A stretch of DNA of 64,000 nt from Helicobacter sp. MIT 99-5507 (GTDB lineage Bacteria; Campylobacterota; Campylobacteria; Campylobacterales; Helicobacteraceae), in contig NZ_NXLO01000003.1 of assembly GCF_003364295.1 (NCBI RefSeq), positions 1-64,000 of the forward strand. The letters are read 5' to 3'. Numbering within the stretch: position 1 is the first letter of the stretch; every line of letters begins with the position of its first letter. The notes under the pieces are model-generated. The model was not told where the DNA came from and ran no database searches. It worked only from the letters and a program-made list of their open reading frames with translations. This document shows positions 56,943-64,000 of the stretch, one piece after another. Position numbers and translations under genes: made by a program.

Positions 56943-58295
56943 ATGAATAAAATCATCATACTAGGCAAACCAAATGTCGGTAAAAGCTCGTTGTTTAATT
57001 GCTTTTTTAAAGAGAGAATCGCGATTACTTCTGATATAAGCGGAACAACAAGAGATATAAATATTAAATCAATTATCATAAATGATATAGAAGCATTATT
57101 GTGTGATACTGCAGGGATAGTGCAAAAAGAAGAGGGTTTTTTTATTGATATTAAGCAAAAGGTTTTATCCTTTGTTAATGATAATGATATAGTGCTTTAT
57201 GTCATAGATGGAAGCCAAGGAATTGATGATTATGATATAAAACTTTTTAGAAAACTAAAAAATGCCACATTAGTCATCAATAAAATTGATAAGAAAAAAG
57301 ATGGACTAAATACATGGGAATATGGAATCTTTGGCACAAAAAATATATTTTTTATATCTAGTTTGCATAATAAAGGATTGCATAGTTTAAAAGAGTTTGT
57401 ATCACAAAAGCTAAACAATGCAATAAATCAAGACCCAATACTAGAAGATTGCATACAAGATTCTAATAAAATTATAAATATTGGCATCATTGGTAGAGTA
57501 AATGTAGGCAAAAGCTCGATTTTAAATGCTTTACTAAATAAAGAACGTTCAGTTGTAAGCGATATTGCAGGCACTACCATAGATCCAGTAGATGACAAAA
57601 TAGAATACAAAGATAAGATTCTAAATTTTGTTGATACAGCAGGTATAAGGCAGAGATCAAAAATCGAGGGTATAGAAAAATACGCACTAGATAGGACAAA
57701 AAAGATTCTTGAAATTAGCAATATCGTTTTGCTTATACTCGATAGCTCAATGCCATTTGTAGATTTAGATGAAAAGATAAGCGGACTTAGTGATAAATAC
57801 AATCTAGGAATTATCATCGTTTTAAATAAATGGGATATAAGATATAGTGAATTTCAAGAAATACAAAAAGAAATAAAAAGAAAATTTGCATATCTAAGCT
57901 ATGCGCCAATTATCACTGCAAGTGCTACAAATAAAAGACATATAAATGATATTAAAGATATGATTTTAGAAGTTTATGAAAATTATAATAGGCGAATACC
58001 AACAGCATTGCTTAATTCTACAATAAAAGATGCAACGATAAGACATCCTATTCCAAGCGATAAAGGGAAAATGGTAAAAATTTATTATGCCACACAAATA
58101 AGAAATGCACCGCCTGAAATTGTATTAGTGATGAATAAACCAAAATCCTTGCATTTTAGTTATAAAAGATATTTGATAAATTATTTAAGAAAATCATTTA
58201 ATTTTAAGGGTAGTCCAATTTTAATAAGCCCTAAAGCAAAATCATCAAAGTTTAATGACAAAGAAAACAAGCCAGAATCCGTAGTGGAATCTTAA
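56943..58295 (+). CDS. der: ribosome biogenesis GTPase Der
   Basis: Double-G-domain GTPase for 50S maturation. 450 residues: first P-loop GKPNVGKSSLFN, DTAG at about 58 and NKIDKK; second P-loop GRVNVGKSSILN, DTAGIRQR, NKWDIR; then a KH-like C-terminal domain with PIPSDKGKMVKIYYATQIRNAPPEIVLV. A short lysine-rich tail follows. Complete. Confidence 0.96.
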   Translation: MNKIIILGKPNVGKSSLFNCFFKERIAITSDISGTTRDINIKSIIINDIEALLCDTAGIVQKEEGFFIDIKQKVLSFVNDNDIVLYVIDGSQGIDDYDIKLFRKLKNATLVINKIDKKKDGLNTWEYGIFGTKNIFFISSLHNKGLHSLKEFVSQKLNNAINQDPILEDCIQDSNKIINIGIIGRVNVGKSSILNALLNKERSVVSDIAGTTIDPVDDKIEYKDKILNFVDTAGIRQRSKIEGIEKYALDRTKKILEISNIVLLILDSSMPFVDLDEKISGLSDKYNLGIIIVLNKWDIRYSEFQEIQKEIKRKFAYLSYAPIITASATNKRHINDIKDMILEVYENYNRRIPTALLNSTIKDATIRHPIPSDKGKMVKIYYATQIRNAPPEIVLVMNKPKSLHFSYKRYLINYLRKSFNFKGSPILISPKAKSSKFNDKENKPESVVES

Positions 58296-58350
58296 AAATA
58301 TTTTAAAGTGATAAAATTCTTTGTAAAAATTATTAAATTTTTAAGTAATC

Positions 58351-58366
58351 TGTAGAATAATCTACA
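58351..58366 (+). repeat. short palindrome TGTAGA-ATAA-TCTACA before ccoG
   Basis: Perfect 6-bp inverted repeat with a 4-base centre, 28 bases before the ccoG ATG. It could be an operator or a hairpin in the leader. No regulator can be assigned. Confidence 0.4.
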
Positions 58367-58393
58367 AATATAGTTGTAAAAAAAGAGTTAGAG

Positions 58394-59734
58394 ATGAAAG
58401 ATTTAAATATTTATTTTAGACAAAAACGATATATAATGTATATCATTACAACAATTATTATAATGGGATTGCCATTTATAAACATCAATGGAAATCAAGT
58501 TTTCTTACTATCATTTGATAAAAAACAACTCCATATATTAGGTGTTGTTTTTGATATGCAAGAATTATATTTAATGCCATTTTTGCTTATTATGCTTTTT
58601 GTTGGTATTTTTTTACTTACAACCTTAGCAGGTCGTGCATGGTGTGGCTGGGCTTGTCCGCATACAATTTTTAGAGTAATTTATAGAGATATTATTGAAA
58701 CAAAGATTCTAGGTTTAAGAAAATCAATTGAAAATAAACAAAAACAGCCTGATTTAAGCTCATTTCAAAATAAGATAAAAAAAGCTATAGGAATTTTTAT
58801 TTGGGCAATTTTGTCATTTATTGCTGCATCAAATTTTTTATTTTATTTTGTGCCACCAAGCGATTTTTTTGCTTATCTTAGTGATTTTAATAATCACAAA
58901 ATATTACTAGGCTTTATCATCGCGATTACCACATTTCTTACGCTAGAAATCATTTTTGTTCAAGAAAATTTTTGTATTTATGTATGCCCTTATTGCAGAG
59001 TGCAATCTGTTTTATATGACAATGACACAAAAACTATTATCTATGACACAAAACGTGGCTCAAAAATCTATGACAATAATGGTATAGCTTTAAGCAAAAA
59101 TGAAATTAATGGAGAGTGCATAAGTTGTCATAAATGCGTGAGAGTATGCCCAACACATATTGATATAAGAAAAGGACTTCAACTTGAGTGCATAAACTGC
59201 CTTGAATGTGCTGATGCTTGCAGTAGCGTGATGGAAAAATTAAATAAAGTATCACTTATTAGATGGAGCAGTATAAATAGCATAGATAATAACTCAAAAA
59301 TAAAATACTTTAGAGGAAAAACAATAGGATATATATTAGTTTTACTCATTGCGCTATCTATTGCAGTATCTCTATCATTAAATAAATCTACAATGCTACT
59401 TAATATCAATCGCTCAACTGAAAGCTATAAGATTCTAGAAAATGGCGAAATAGAAAATCACTATTTGATGTTATTTCAAAACACAGATAATAAAGCGCAT
59501 ACATTTTATTTTAGAATCCTAGATAATGATGATATAAAAATAAGACTACCAAAAGAAGGTTTTGAGATAAAAGCGGGTAAAAAAATGCGAAAAAGAGTAT
59601 ATTTATACACTTTAGAAAATCACAATACAGAATCTAGCGATAAAATCATACCAATTACAATTGAGGCATATGCAGTTGATGATGAAAATATAAAAATTAT
59701 ACAAAAGAGTATCTTTGTATATCCACAAAAATAG
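58394..59734 (+). CDS. ccoG: cytochrome c oxidase accessory protein CcoG
   Basis: Copper handling for assembly of cbb3 oxidase. 446 residues: four or five membrane helices, WCGWACPHTIFR after the second, VCPYCRVQSVLYD, then a polyferredoxin-like pair CISCHKCVRVCPTHID and CINCLECADAC. A C-terminal Ig-like periplasmic domain follows. ccoNOPQ genes are not in the window. Overlaps cmoB by 20 bases. Confidence 0.92.
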   Translation: MKDLNIYFRQKRYIMYIITTIIIMGLPFININGNQVFLLSFDKKQLHILGVVFDMQELYLMPFLLIMLFVGIFLLTTLAGRAWCGWACPHTIFRVIYRDIIETKILGLRKSIENKQKQPDLSSFQNKIKKAIGIFIWAILSFIAASNFLFYFVPPSDFFAYLSDFNNHKILLGFIIAITTFLTLEIIFVQENFCIYVCPYCRVQSVLYDNDTKTIIYDTKRGSKIYDNNGIALSKNEINGECISCHKCVRVCPTHIDIRKGLQLECINCLECADACSSVMEKLNKVSLIRWSSINSIDNNSKIKYFRGKTIGYILVLLIALSIAVSLSLNKSTMLLNINRSTESYKILENGEIENHYLMLFQNTDNKAHTFYFRILDNDDIKIRLPKEGFEIKAGKKMRKRVYLYTLENHNTESSDKIIPITIEAYAVDDENIKIIQKSIFVYPQK

Positions 59735-60602
59735 AATTACTATAAAACAAAAATTAGAGGCAAAAAATATAGCCTCCTTAAGGCATAAAATAGCCTCTAT
59801 GCCAAAAGATAAATACAATATAACCATAGATGATATAATCAAAATAGAATCTAGCGATATAGAATATAAAGAAGATATTATAAATCTTGCTTATGAACTA
59901 AAACCATGGAGAAAAGGACCATTTCAAATATTTGATAATCTTATAAATAGTGAATGGAATAGCTCCATAAAATACAATATAATCAAAAATCATCTAAATA
60001 TAAATAATAAAATCGTAGCTGATATTGGGTGCAATAATGGATATTATATGTTTAGGATGCTTGAATTAAATCCAAAAAAAATCATTGGTTTTGACCCGAG
60101 TGCGCATTGTTTTTGTCAATTTGATTTTATAAATCATTTTATTGATAGCAAAATAAAATTTGAAATGCTAGGGATACAGGATTTAACCCACTATGATATA
60201 AAATTTGATACGATATTGTGTCTTGGTGTCCTTTATCACAGGACAAATCCGATTGATTGCCTAAAGATTCTAAAACAAGCATTGAATCTAAATGGCGAAT
60301 TAATCCTTGATTGTCTTATAATAGATTCTATAAAACCAATAGCCCTAAGCCCTCTTAGTTATGCAAAGATGAAAAATGTATATTTTATACCAAGTATTAG
60401 TGCATTAAGAAATTGGCTAGAGCGAGCTAATTTTAAAGATATAGAAATTATTGCTACAAAAAAAACCAATCTAAATGAGCAAAGAAAAACAGAGTGGATA
60501 AACGGAGAGAGCCTAGAATCCTTTTTAGATAAAAATAATCCAGCAAAAACTATAGAAGGATACCAAGCACCAAAGAGAATCTATCTTAAAGCAAAAGGGT
60601 AA
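59715..60602 (+). CDS. cmoB: tRNA U34 carboxymethyltransferase CmoB
   Basis: Transfers the carboxymethyl group of carboxy-SAM to 5-hydroxyuridine 34 in tRNA. 295 residues with LKPWRKGPFQIFDNLINSEW, SAM motif VVADIGCNNGYYMFRM, CLGVLYHRTNPIDCL, and the conserved EQRKTEWINGESLESFLD. The start is TTG at 59715, five bases after AAAGAG, inside the end of ccoG. CmoA is also in the window. Confidence 0.93.
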   Translation: MYIHKNRITIKQKLEAKNIASLRHKIASMPKDKYNITIDDIIKIESSDIEYKEDIINLAYELKPWRKGPFQIFDNLINSEWNSSIKYNIIKNHLNINNKIVADIGCNNGYYMFRMLELNPKKIIGFDPSAHCFCQFDFINHFIDSKIKFEMLGIQDLTHYDIKFDTILCLGVLYHRTNPIDCLKILKQALNLNGELILDCLIIDSIKPIALSPLSYAKMKNVYFIPSISALRNWLERANFKDIEIIATKKTNLNEQRKTEWINGESLESFLDKNNPAKTIEGYQAPKRIYLKAKG

Positions 60603-60604
60603 AT

Positions 60605-61039
60605 ATGGATAATAATGAATTATTTCAACCAAATGACGAACAAAAAGTATGCAAAAAAATAAATAGAGACTTATGTGGAGAAATCATAAAACAAACAAAA
60701 AATAAAGCTGAAGTAAAATTCATTCCAACAGAATCTATGATAATGGATGATAATATGCTAATCCATCATGGATTTATATTTAATGCTGCATCTTTTTGTG
60801 CTATGAGTGCGGTAAATGAAGCAAATTCGATGATTATATATGCAGAAACAAAATTCCTATCACCAATAGAATTAAATAGTGAGGTTACATTCAAAGGCAA
60901 TGCCCTGCAAGGTGACACAAAAAAAAGAGAAGTAGCCGTGGAAGGCTTTTTATACAATATAAAAGTATTTGATGCGATATTTCATATAATTGTTTTTGAT
61001 AAAAGCATGTTTAAAATTGATTTTAAAAACCTAAAATAA
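60605..61039 (+). CDS. hotdog-fold thioesterase-like protein
   Basis: 144 residues: PTESMIMDDNMLIHHGFIFNAASFCAMSAVNEA and IIYAETKFLSPIELNSEVTFKG fit the PaaI/FapR-like hotdog fold. An H at HHG is in the position of the catalytic site. Probably acts on acyl-CoA or acyl-ACP. It starts two bases after cmoB, and the same pair occurs in H. pylori. Confidence 0.75.
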   Translation: MDNNELFQPNDEQKVCKKINRDLCGEIIKQTKNKAEVKFIPTESMIMDDNMLIHHGFIFNAASFCAMSAVNEANSMIIYAETKFLSPIELNSEVTFKGNALQGDTKKREVAVEGFLYNIKVFDAIFHIIVFDKSMFKIDFKNLK

Positions 61040-61183
61040 AATACAAATATTTTAAAAAACAAAGCAAGAATCTAAACAAATTCTAATAAATATTTATGCT
61101 GATTCTATTTAAAGCCTTTGATATTATTGCAAGCTTATTTTTTCTTATAAAAGGAAATGTATGAAAATACAAGTGAGTAAAAT
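61040..61183. other. gap between thioesterase and decayed SMR genes
   Basis: AT-rich, with no open frame that I support. Contains an AAAGGAAATG string at 61150-61160 that may be the old ribosome site of the first decayed gene. Confidence 0.4.
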
Positions 61184-61525
61184 ATGGCATGGGGAGCATT
61201 GCTTCTTGGCTCAATGATTGAGTGGATTTGGGTAAGCGGGCTAAAATATGCTGATACTTTCGCACTCCATGAGCAGGAACTATAATAGCTTCTTTTAGTC
61301 TTATGCTCATTGCTGTAAAAAAGATTGAAGTAAGTATAGGTTATTCTGTTTTTGTGGGGCTTGGCAGGTTGGTGTGGTATTAAGTGAGATTCTCATTTTT
61401 AAACAACCATTTGATGTAATAAAGATTATCTTTATATGTATTCTTCTTATTGGAGTAATTGGGCTAAAAATTGTTAGCAAAGAAGATAATGACGAAAAAG
61501 GGATAGCAGATAATCTCTCACATGA
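61184..61525 (+). pseudogene. decayed SMR-family multidrug efflux gene, first of a pair
   Basis: Small multidrug resistance proteins are four-helix membrane pumps. The reading MAWGALLLGSMIEW then IWVSGLKYADT breaks at about 61268. It resumes in another frame (IASFSLMLIAVKKIEVSIGY, then SVFVGLG) and again, from about 61368, as VGVVLSEILIFKQPFDV and IGLKIVSKEDNDEKG. So at least two frameshifts, and no intact product. The last piece alone is open (61374-61574) but lacks the first three helices. Confidence 0.8.
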
Positions 61526-61740
61526 ATTATTGCCTTTTTGTTTATGCTTTCTTTTAGCTCGCTTTCTATTGTGATGTAAGAGATTCCACTTGGAGTAGCT
61601 TATGCGATTTGGACTGGAATTGGTTTAGGTGGGATTGTCATTGTTGGAATAATCTTTTTTAAAGAAAGTAAAAAGCTAAGCAAACTTTTTTTCTAAGCCT
61701 AATTTTAGGCTCAACAATCGCACTTAAACTTATAGGATAA
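61526..61740 (+). pseudogene. decayed SMR-family multidrug efflux gene, second of a pair
   Basis: Sequence IAFLFMLSFSSLSIVM, then a TAA in the place of a lysine codon, then EIPLGVAYAIWTGIGLGGI, a typical SMR third helix, and KESKKLSKLFF. A frameshift in a T run follows, and the other frame reads LSLILGSTIALKLIG to a stop at 61740. The first helix (about 30 residues) is missing. It was probably the partner of the gene before it, as paired SMR subunits are usually adjacent. Confidence 0.75.
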
Positions 61741-61818
61741 ATAAAGTTTAGAATCTTTTTTCTAGCCTTTGGTTTTGGATTTTAGCCACTACCAAAGGAA
61801 TAAAATCAAAACTTTGTA

Positions 61819-62184
61819 TTAAAAAAATTTTAAAATCAATTTACACAAAATAATAACCCAAATAAAAACTGCCAAACAAATACTAAAAAATACAGCACAA
61901 GAGGCACAATCTTTAGCAATTTTTGCTTGCTTATGGAATTTATCTGTAATTAAATCTATACAAGATTCTATTGCAGAGTTGATACACTCAACAATCAAAA
62001 TGACAAACAAAACTGCTACAAGCGCGATATGTTCTATCATGGAAACAGGAAGAAAAAAAGAAAGTATAAAAGCAGGGATTATTACACACAATTCTATCCT
62101 AAAAGAAGATTCCATCTTTAGCATATAATAGATTCCACTAAAAGCATATTTTGTATTATTTAAAAAATTGTATTTTGGCTTCAT
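61819..62184 (-). CDS. dgkA: diacylglycerol kinase
   Basis: Recycles diacylglycerol to phosphatidic acid in the inner membrane. 121 residues: N-terminal amphipathic part, GIYYMLKMESSFRIELCV (the usual xAxxxExAFRxE motif region), and three membrane segments with the signature VECINSAIESCIDLI and DCASCAVFFS. Complete. Confidence 0.92.
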   Translation of the reverse strand: MKPKYNFLNNTKYAFSGIYYMLKMESSFRIELCVIIPAFILSFFLPVSMIEHIALVAVLFVILIVECINSAIESCIDLITDKFHKQAKIAKDCASCAVFFSICLAVFIWVIILCKLILKFF

Positions 62185-62426
62185 TGCTTTATTTCCTTGA
62201 TAAAATCTTTTAGTCTTTATTAGAATCTTAAAAATTATAACAATCTATTAGCAAATTTTATAAAGTCTTTTATAAATCTATTAGATTCTACACATACAAA
62301 GATATTGTATCTAGCTATATTAAACAAGATGATAATAAATCTAATTAGCCAATATTGTGATATAATGGCAAGATAAGATTCTCTCATAAGCTAATTCATA
62401 CATTAATCACTTTAAGGATTCCAGAT
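62185..62426. other. dgkA-bcr gap
   Basis: A 242-base divergent gap. It holds a candidate promoter at 62361 and two or three AGAATCT/AGATTCT copies. No further gene seen. Confidence 0.5.
62361..62366 (+). promoter_or_regulatory. candidate -10 box for the Bcr/CflA transporter
   Basis: TATAAT preceded by TGTGA (extended TGN-like) lies 61 bases before the ATG at 62427. Confidence 0.5.
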
Positions 62427-63614
62427 ATGCAGAAAAAATCACAAATAAAAGGCTTTGCTAAAATCAAGCTAGTTATCATCCTAGCCACACTCTCAAGTAT
62501 AGCCCCACTCTCTACTGATATGTATTTACCTGCTTTATCAAATATTGAAAATAGTTTTAAAACAACACCTTTTCTAATACAGCTAAGCCTCACTAGCTTT
62601 TTTGTTGCTTTTGCTTGTGGGCAGTTACTTTATGGACCTCTTAGTGATATTTTTGGACGTAAAAAACCTGTATTAATAGGATTATTAATTTTCCTTAGTT
62701 CAAGCCTTGGATGTATGCTAGTTGATAATATTCATAGCTTTATTATCCTAAGATTCTTTGAAGCGTTAGGTGGTTGTGCTGGTGTGGTAATTGCAAGGGC
62801 AATTATTAATGATACATTTGAGTTTAAAGAAGCTGCTGGAATCTTTGCTTTAATGATGGTTTGCAGTTCGCTTGCCCCTATGCTTTCCCCTACTTTTGGA
62901 GGAATCGTGCTAAAATATTTTTCTTGGCATCATATATTTAGCGCATTATTTTTACTTGGTATTGTTATATTTTTGATGGTATTGTTTGGCATGAAAGAAA
63001 GTATGCCAAAACAAAATAAAAAATTCTCTCAAAAAGAGATTATTGATGGTTATAAAGCCGTGCTAAGCGATAAAGCATTTTTAGTTTATAGCTTTGTTGC
63101 TGGATTTGCTCTATCTGCTATGTTTGCTTATATTACAGGTTCAAGCTTTGTTTTTACAAAGATTTTTGGACTAAATGAGCAAGAATATGGCATATTATTT
63201 GGGATAAATTCTCTTGGCTTTTCTACTTGTGCATATTTTAGTGCTAGATTGGTTAGAAAAATCAACCCAGAAAAAATATTAGCAGTTTCACTTTTTATGA
63301 ATCTTATTGCTATGTCAATCTTGCTTATTGATTCTTTTTTAGAACCAAATTTTTGGTTTTTTGAAATCTCTTTATTTATAAGCTTATCTATGCTGGGCTT
63401 TATTGCACCAAATACTACTACTTTAGCGATGGCAAGATTCAAAGATCATTCAGGAACAGCATCTGCTTTGCTTGGATTTGTGCAATTTGCTTTGGCTGGA
63501 TTTATCTCTTTTGTGGTAGGTGCAATAGATGCAAACACGCCTTTAATCTTAGCAATTGTGATGAGTGGTTGCGTTATCGTGGCAAATGCCTTATATTTTG
63601 GATTCAAAAAATAA
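62427..63614 (+). CDS. Bcr/CflA-family multidrug efflux transporter
   Basis: Major facilitator drug/H+ antiporter, with about 12 helices in 395 residues. APLSTDMYLPALSNI in helix 1 and GQLLYGPLSDIFGRKKP in the loop 2-3 are the family signatures. Exports unknown compounds (bicyclomycin, chloramphenicol or sulfonamides in relatives). AAGGATT precedes the ATG. Confidence 0.9.
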   Translation: MQKKSQIKGFAKIKLVIILATLSSIAPLSTDMYLPALSNIENSFKTTPFLIQLSLTSFFVAFACGQLLYGPLSDIFGRKKPVLIGLLIFLSSSLGCMLVDNIHSFIILRFFEALGGCAGVVIARAIINDTFEFKEAAGIFALMMVCSSLAPMLSPTFGGIVLKYFSWHHIFSALFLLGIVIFLMVLFGMKESMPKQNKKFSQKEIIDGYKAVLSDKAFLVYSFVAGFALSAMFAYITGSSFVFTKIFGLNEQEYGILFGINSLGFSTCAYFSARLVRKINPEKILAVSLFMNLIAMSILLIDSFLEPNFWFFEISLFISLSMLGFIAPNTTTLAMARFKDHSGTASALLGFVQFALAGFISFVVGAIDANTPLILAIVMSGCVIVANALYFGFKK

Positions 63615-63699
63615 TAAATCCAAAACTTTTTTTAAATCTTAGTAAATATACTTTGTTTAAGATATAGATTAAAAAAGAAAGTCGTTAAAACATTCTAAA

Positions 63700-64000
63700 T
63701 TACATTTCTATATCATAGAGATAGCCTATAGCCTCAACAAGCTTTAATGCAATACTTCGCATAAATGATAAGTCATTTAACATAGAAGTGCCTTGTGAAA
63801 TGCTTATTGATTTTTGTGATATGAGCAAATCAATCTTGTTTAATATATCAAGGTCATCATAATCAAATGATTTTTTAAATTTTACAATCTTCTTCAAAGC
63901 TAATGAATTATCATCAAAAGATGCAATTCTTAATTCCTCTATACTTCTTAGCAAATATGCCATCATGGAGCGCATATTGTCATATTCATTACTTAAAGGC
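63700..64000 (-). CDS. partial hypothetical protein, cut by the window edge
   Basis: The frame reads to the right edge without a stop: before the ATG at 63975 there are in-frame codons for PLSNEYDN. The gene is therefore probably longer and its start is outside. The visible about 100 residues are helical (LRSIEELRIASFDDN, LNDLSFMRSIALKLVEAIGYLY). No family recognised. Confidence 0.55.
   Translation of the reverse strand, partial: PLSNEYDNMRSMMAYLLRSIEELRIASFDDNSLALKKIVKFKKSFDYDDLDILNKIDLLISQKSISISQGTSMLNDLSFMRSIALKLVEAIGYLYDIEM

Noticed and set aside
61374-61574. Short open frame on the plus strand
   Set aside because: It is the tail of the decayed SMR gene, not an independent gene.
1-64000. 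CRISPR arrays, insertion sequences, prophage or restriction-modification genes
   Set aside because: None seen: no evenly spaced repeats, transposases, integrases or methylase motifs were found in this window.

Overview
The window is AT-rich chromosomal DNA from a Helicobacter species (phylum Campylobacterota), probably not H. pylori. The evidence is the protein content (PseC, Bcr/CflA pump, Hof-like porin, CmoA/CmoB, CcoG), a ribosomal operon without rpmD (L30) or adk, and several blocks whose order matches what I recall of H. pylori 26695: csrA-ispE-smpB, ribF-tlyA-lipoprotein-pyrB, DHH phosphoesterase-flhA-rpsO, pseC-hypothetical-accC-accB-dcd, pheS-pheT-aroA-ispH, tonB-like/fliO-like/fliN/nth, and cmoB-thioesterase. 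Differences include a stand-alone msrB and the way the blocks are joined.

Layout. 1-4.9 kb: a four-gene surface-sugar operon on the minus strand. It holds a UDP-GlcNAc 2-epimerase broken by one in-frame stop, a GT-B-like protein, a glycosyltransferase-like gene with a nine-G tract (probable phase switch) and a two-domain glycosyltransferase. 5-14 kb: housekeeping genes (msrB, smpB, ispE, csrA, truB, dapE, cmoA, ribF, tlyA, a lipoprotein, pyrB, manC). 14-21 kb: a beta-barrel protein, a CDF metal transporter, a CPA2 antiporter, purN, a small unknown, a DHH phosphoesterase, flhA and rpsO. 21-27 kb: amt, tRNA-Met, pseC, an unknown, accC-accB and dcd. 27.3-41.1 kb: the complete S10-spc-alpha ribosomal operon with secY, map, an unusually long infA, rpmJ, rpoA and rplQ. 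41.2-46.8 kb: ispH, aroA, pheT, pheS. 47-51 kb: an envelope region with a secreted repeat protein, a Hof/OprD-like porin with a histidine-rich stretch and a large secreted ankyrin protein. 51-56.9 kb: TonB-like protein, FliO-like protein, FliN, a CheX-like protein, Nth, FeoA, a large periplasmic unknown and a divergent uracil-DNA-glycosylase-like protein. 57-64 kb: der, ccoG, cmoB, a hotdog thioesterase, two decayed SMR efflux genes, dgkA, a Bcr/CflA pump and a gene cut by the window edge.

The strongest signal that no gene call explains is the 7-mer AGAATCT (reverse complement AGATTCT), scattered densely inside and between genes. It is roughly an order of magnitude commoner than base composition predicts in the stretch I counted. 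At convergent gene ends it occurs as inverted pairs that form perfect hairpins (27256-27284, 49002-49028). That pattern resembles DNA uptake sequences of Neisseria and Pasteurellaceae, though a role in uptake is only inference. Other points are the G9 phase-variable gene, the wecB nonsense codon, the IF-1 extensions, the recent internal duplication in the ankyrin gene, and a probable export/switch/chemotaxis cluster (FliO-like, FliN, CheX-like).
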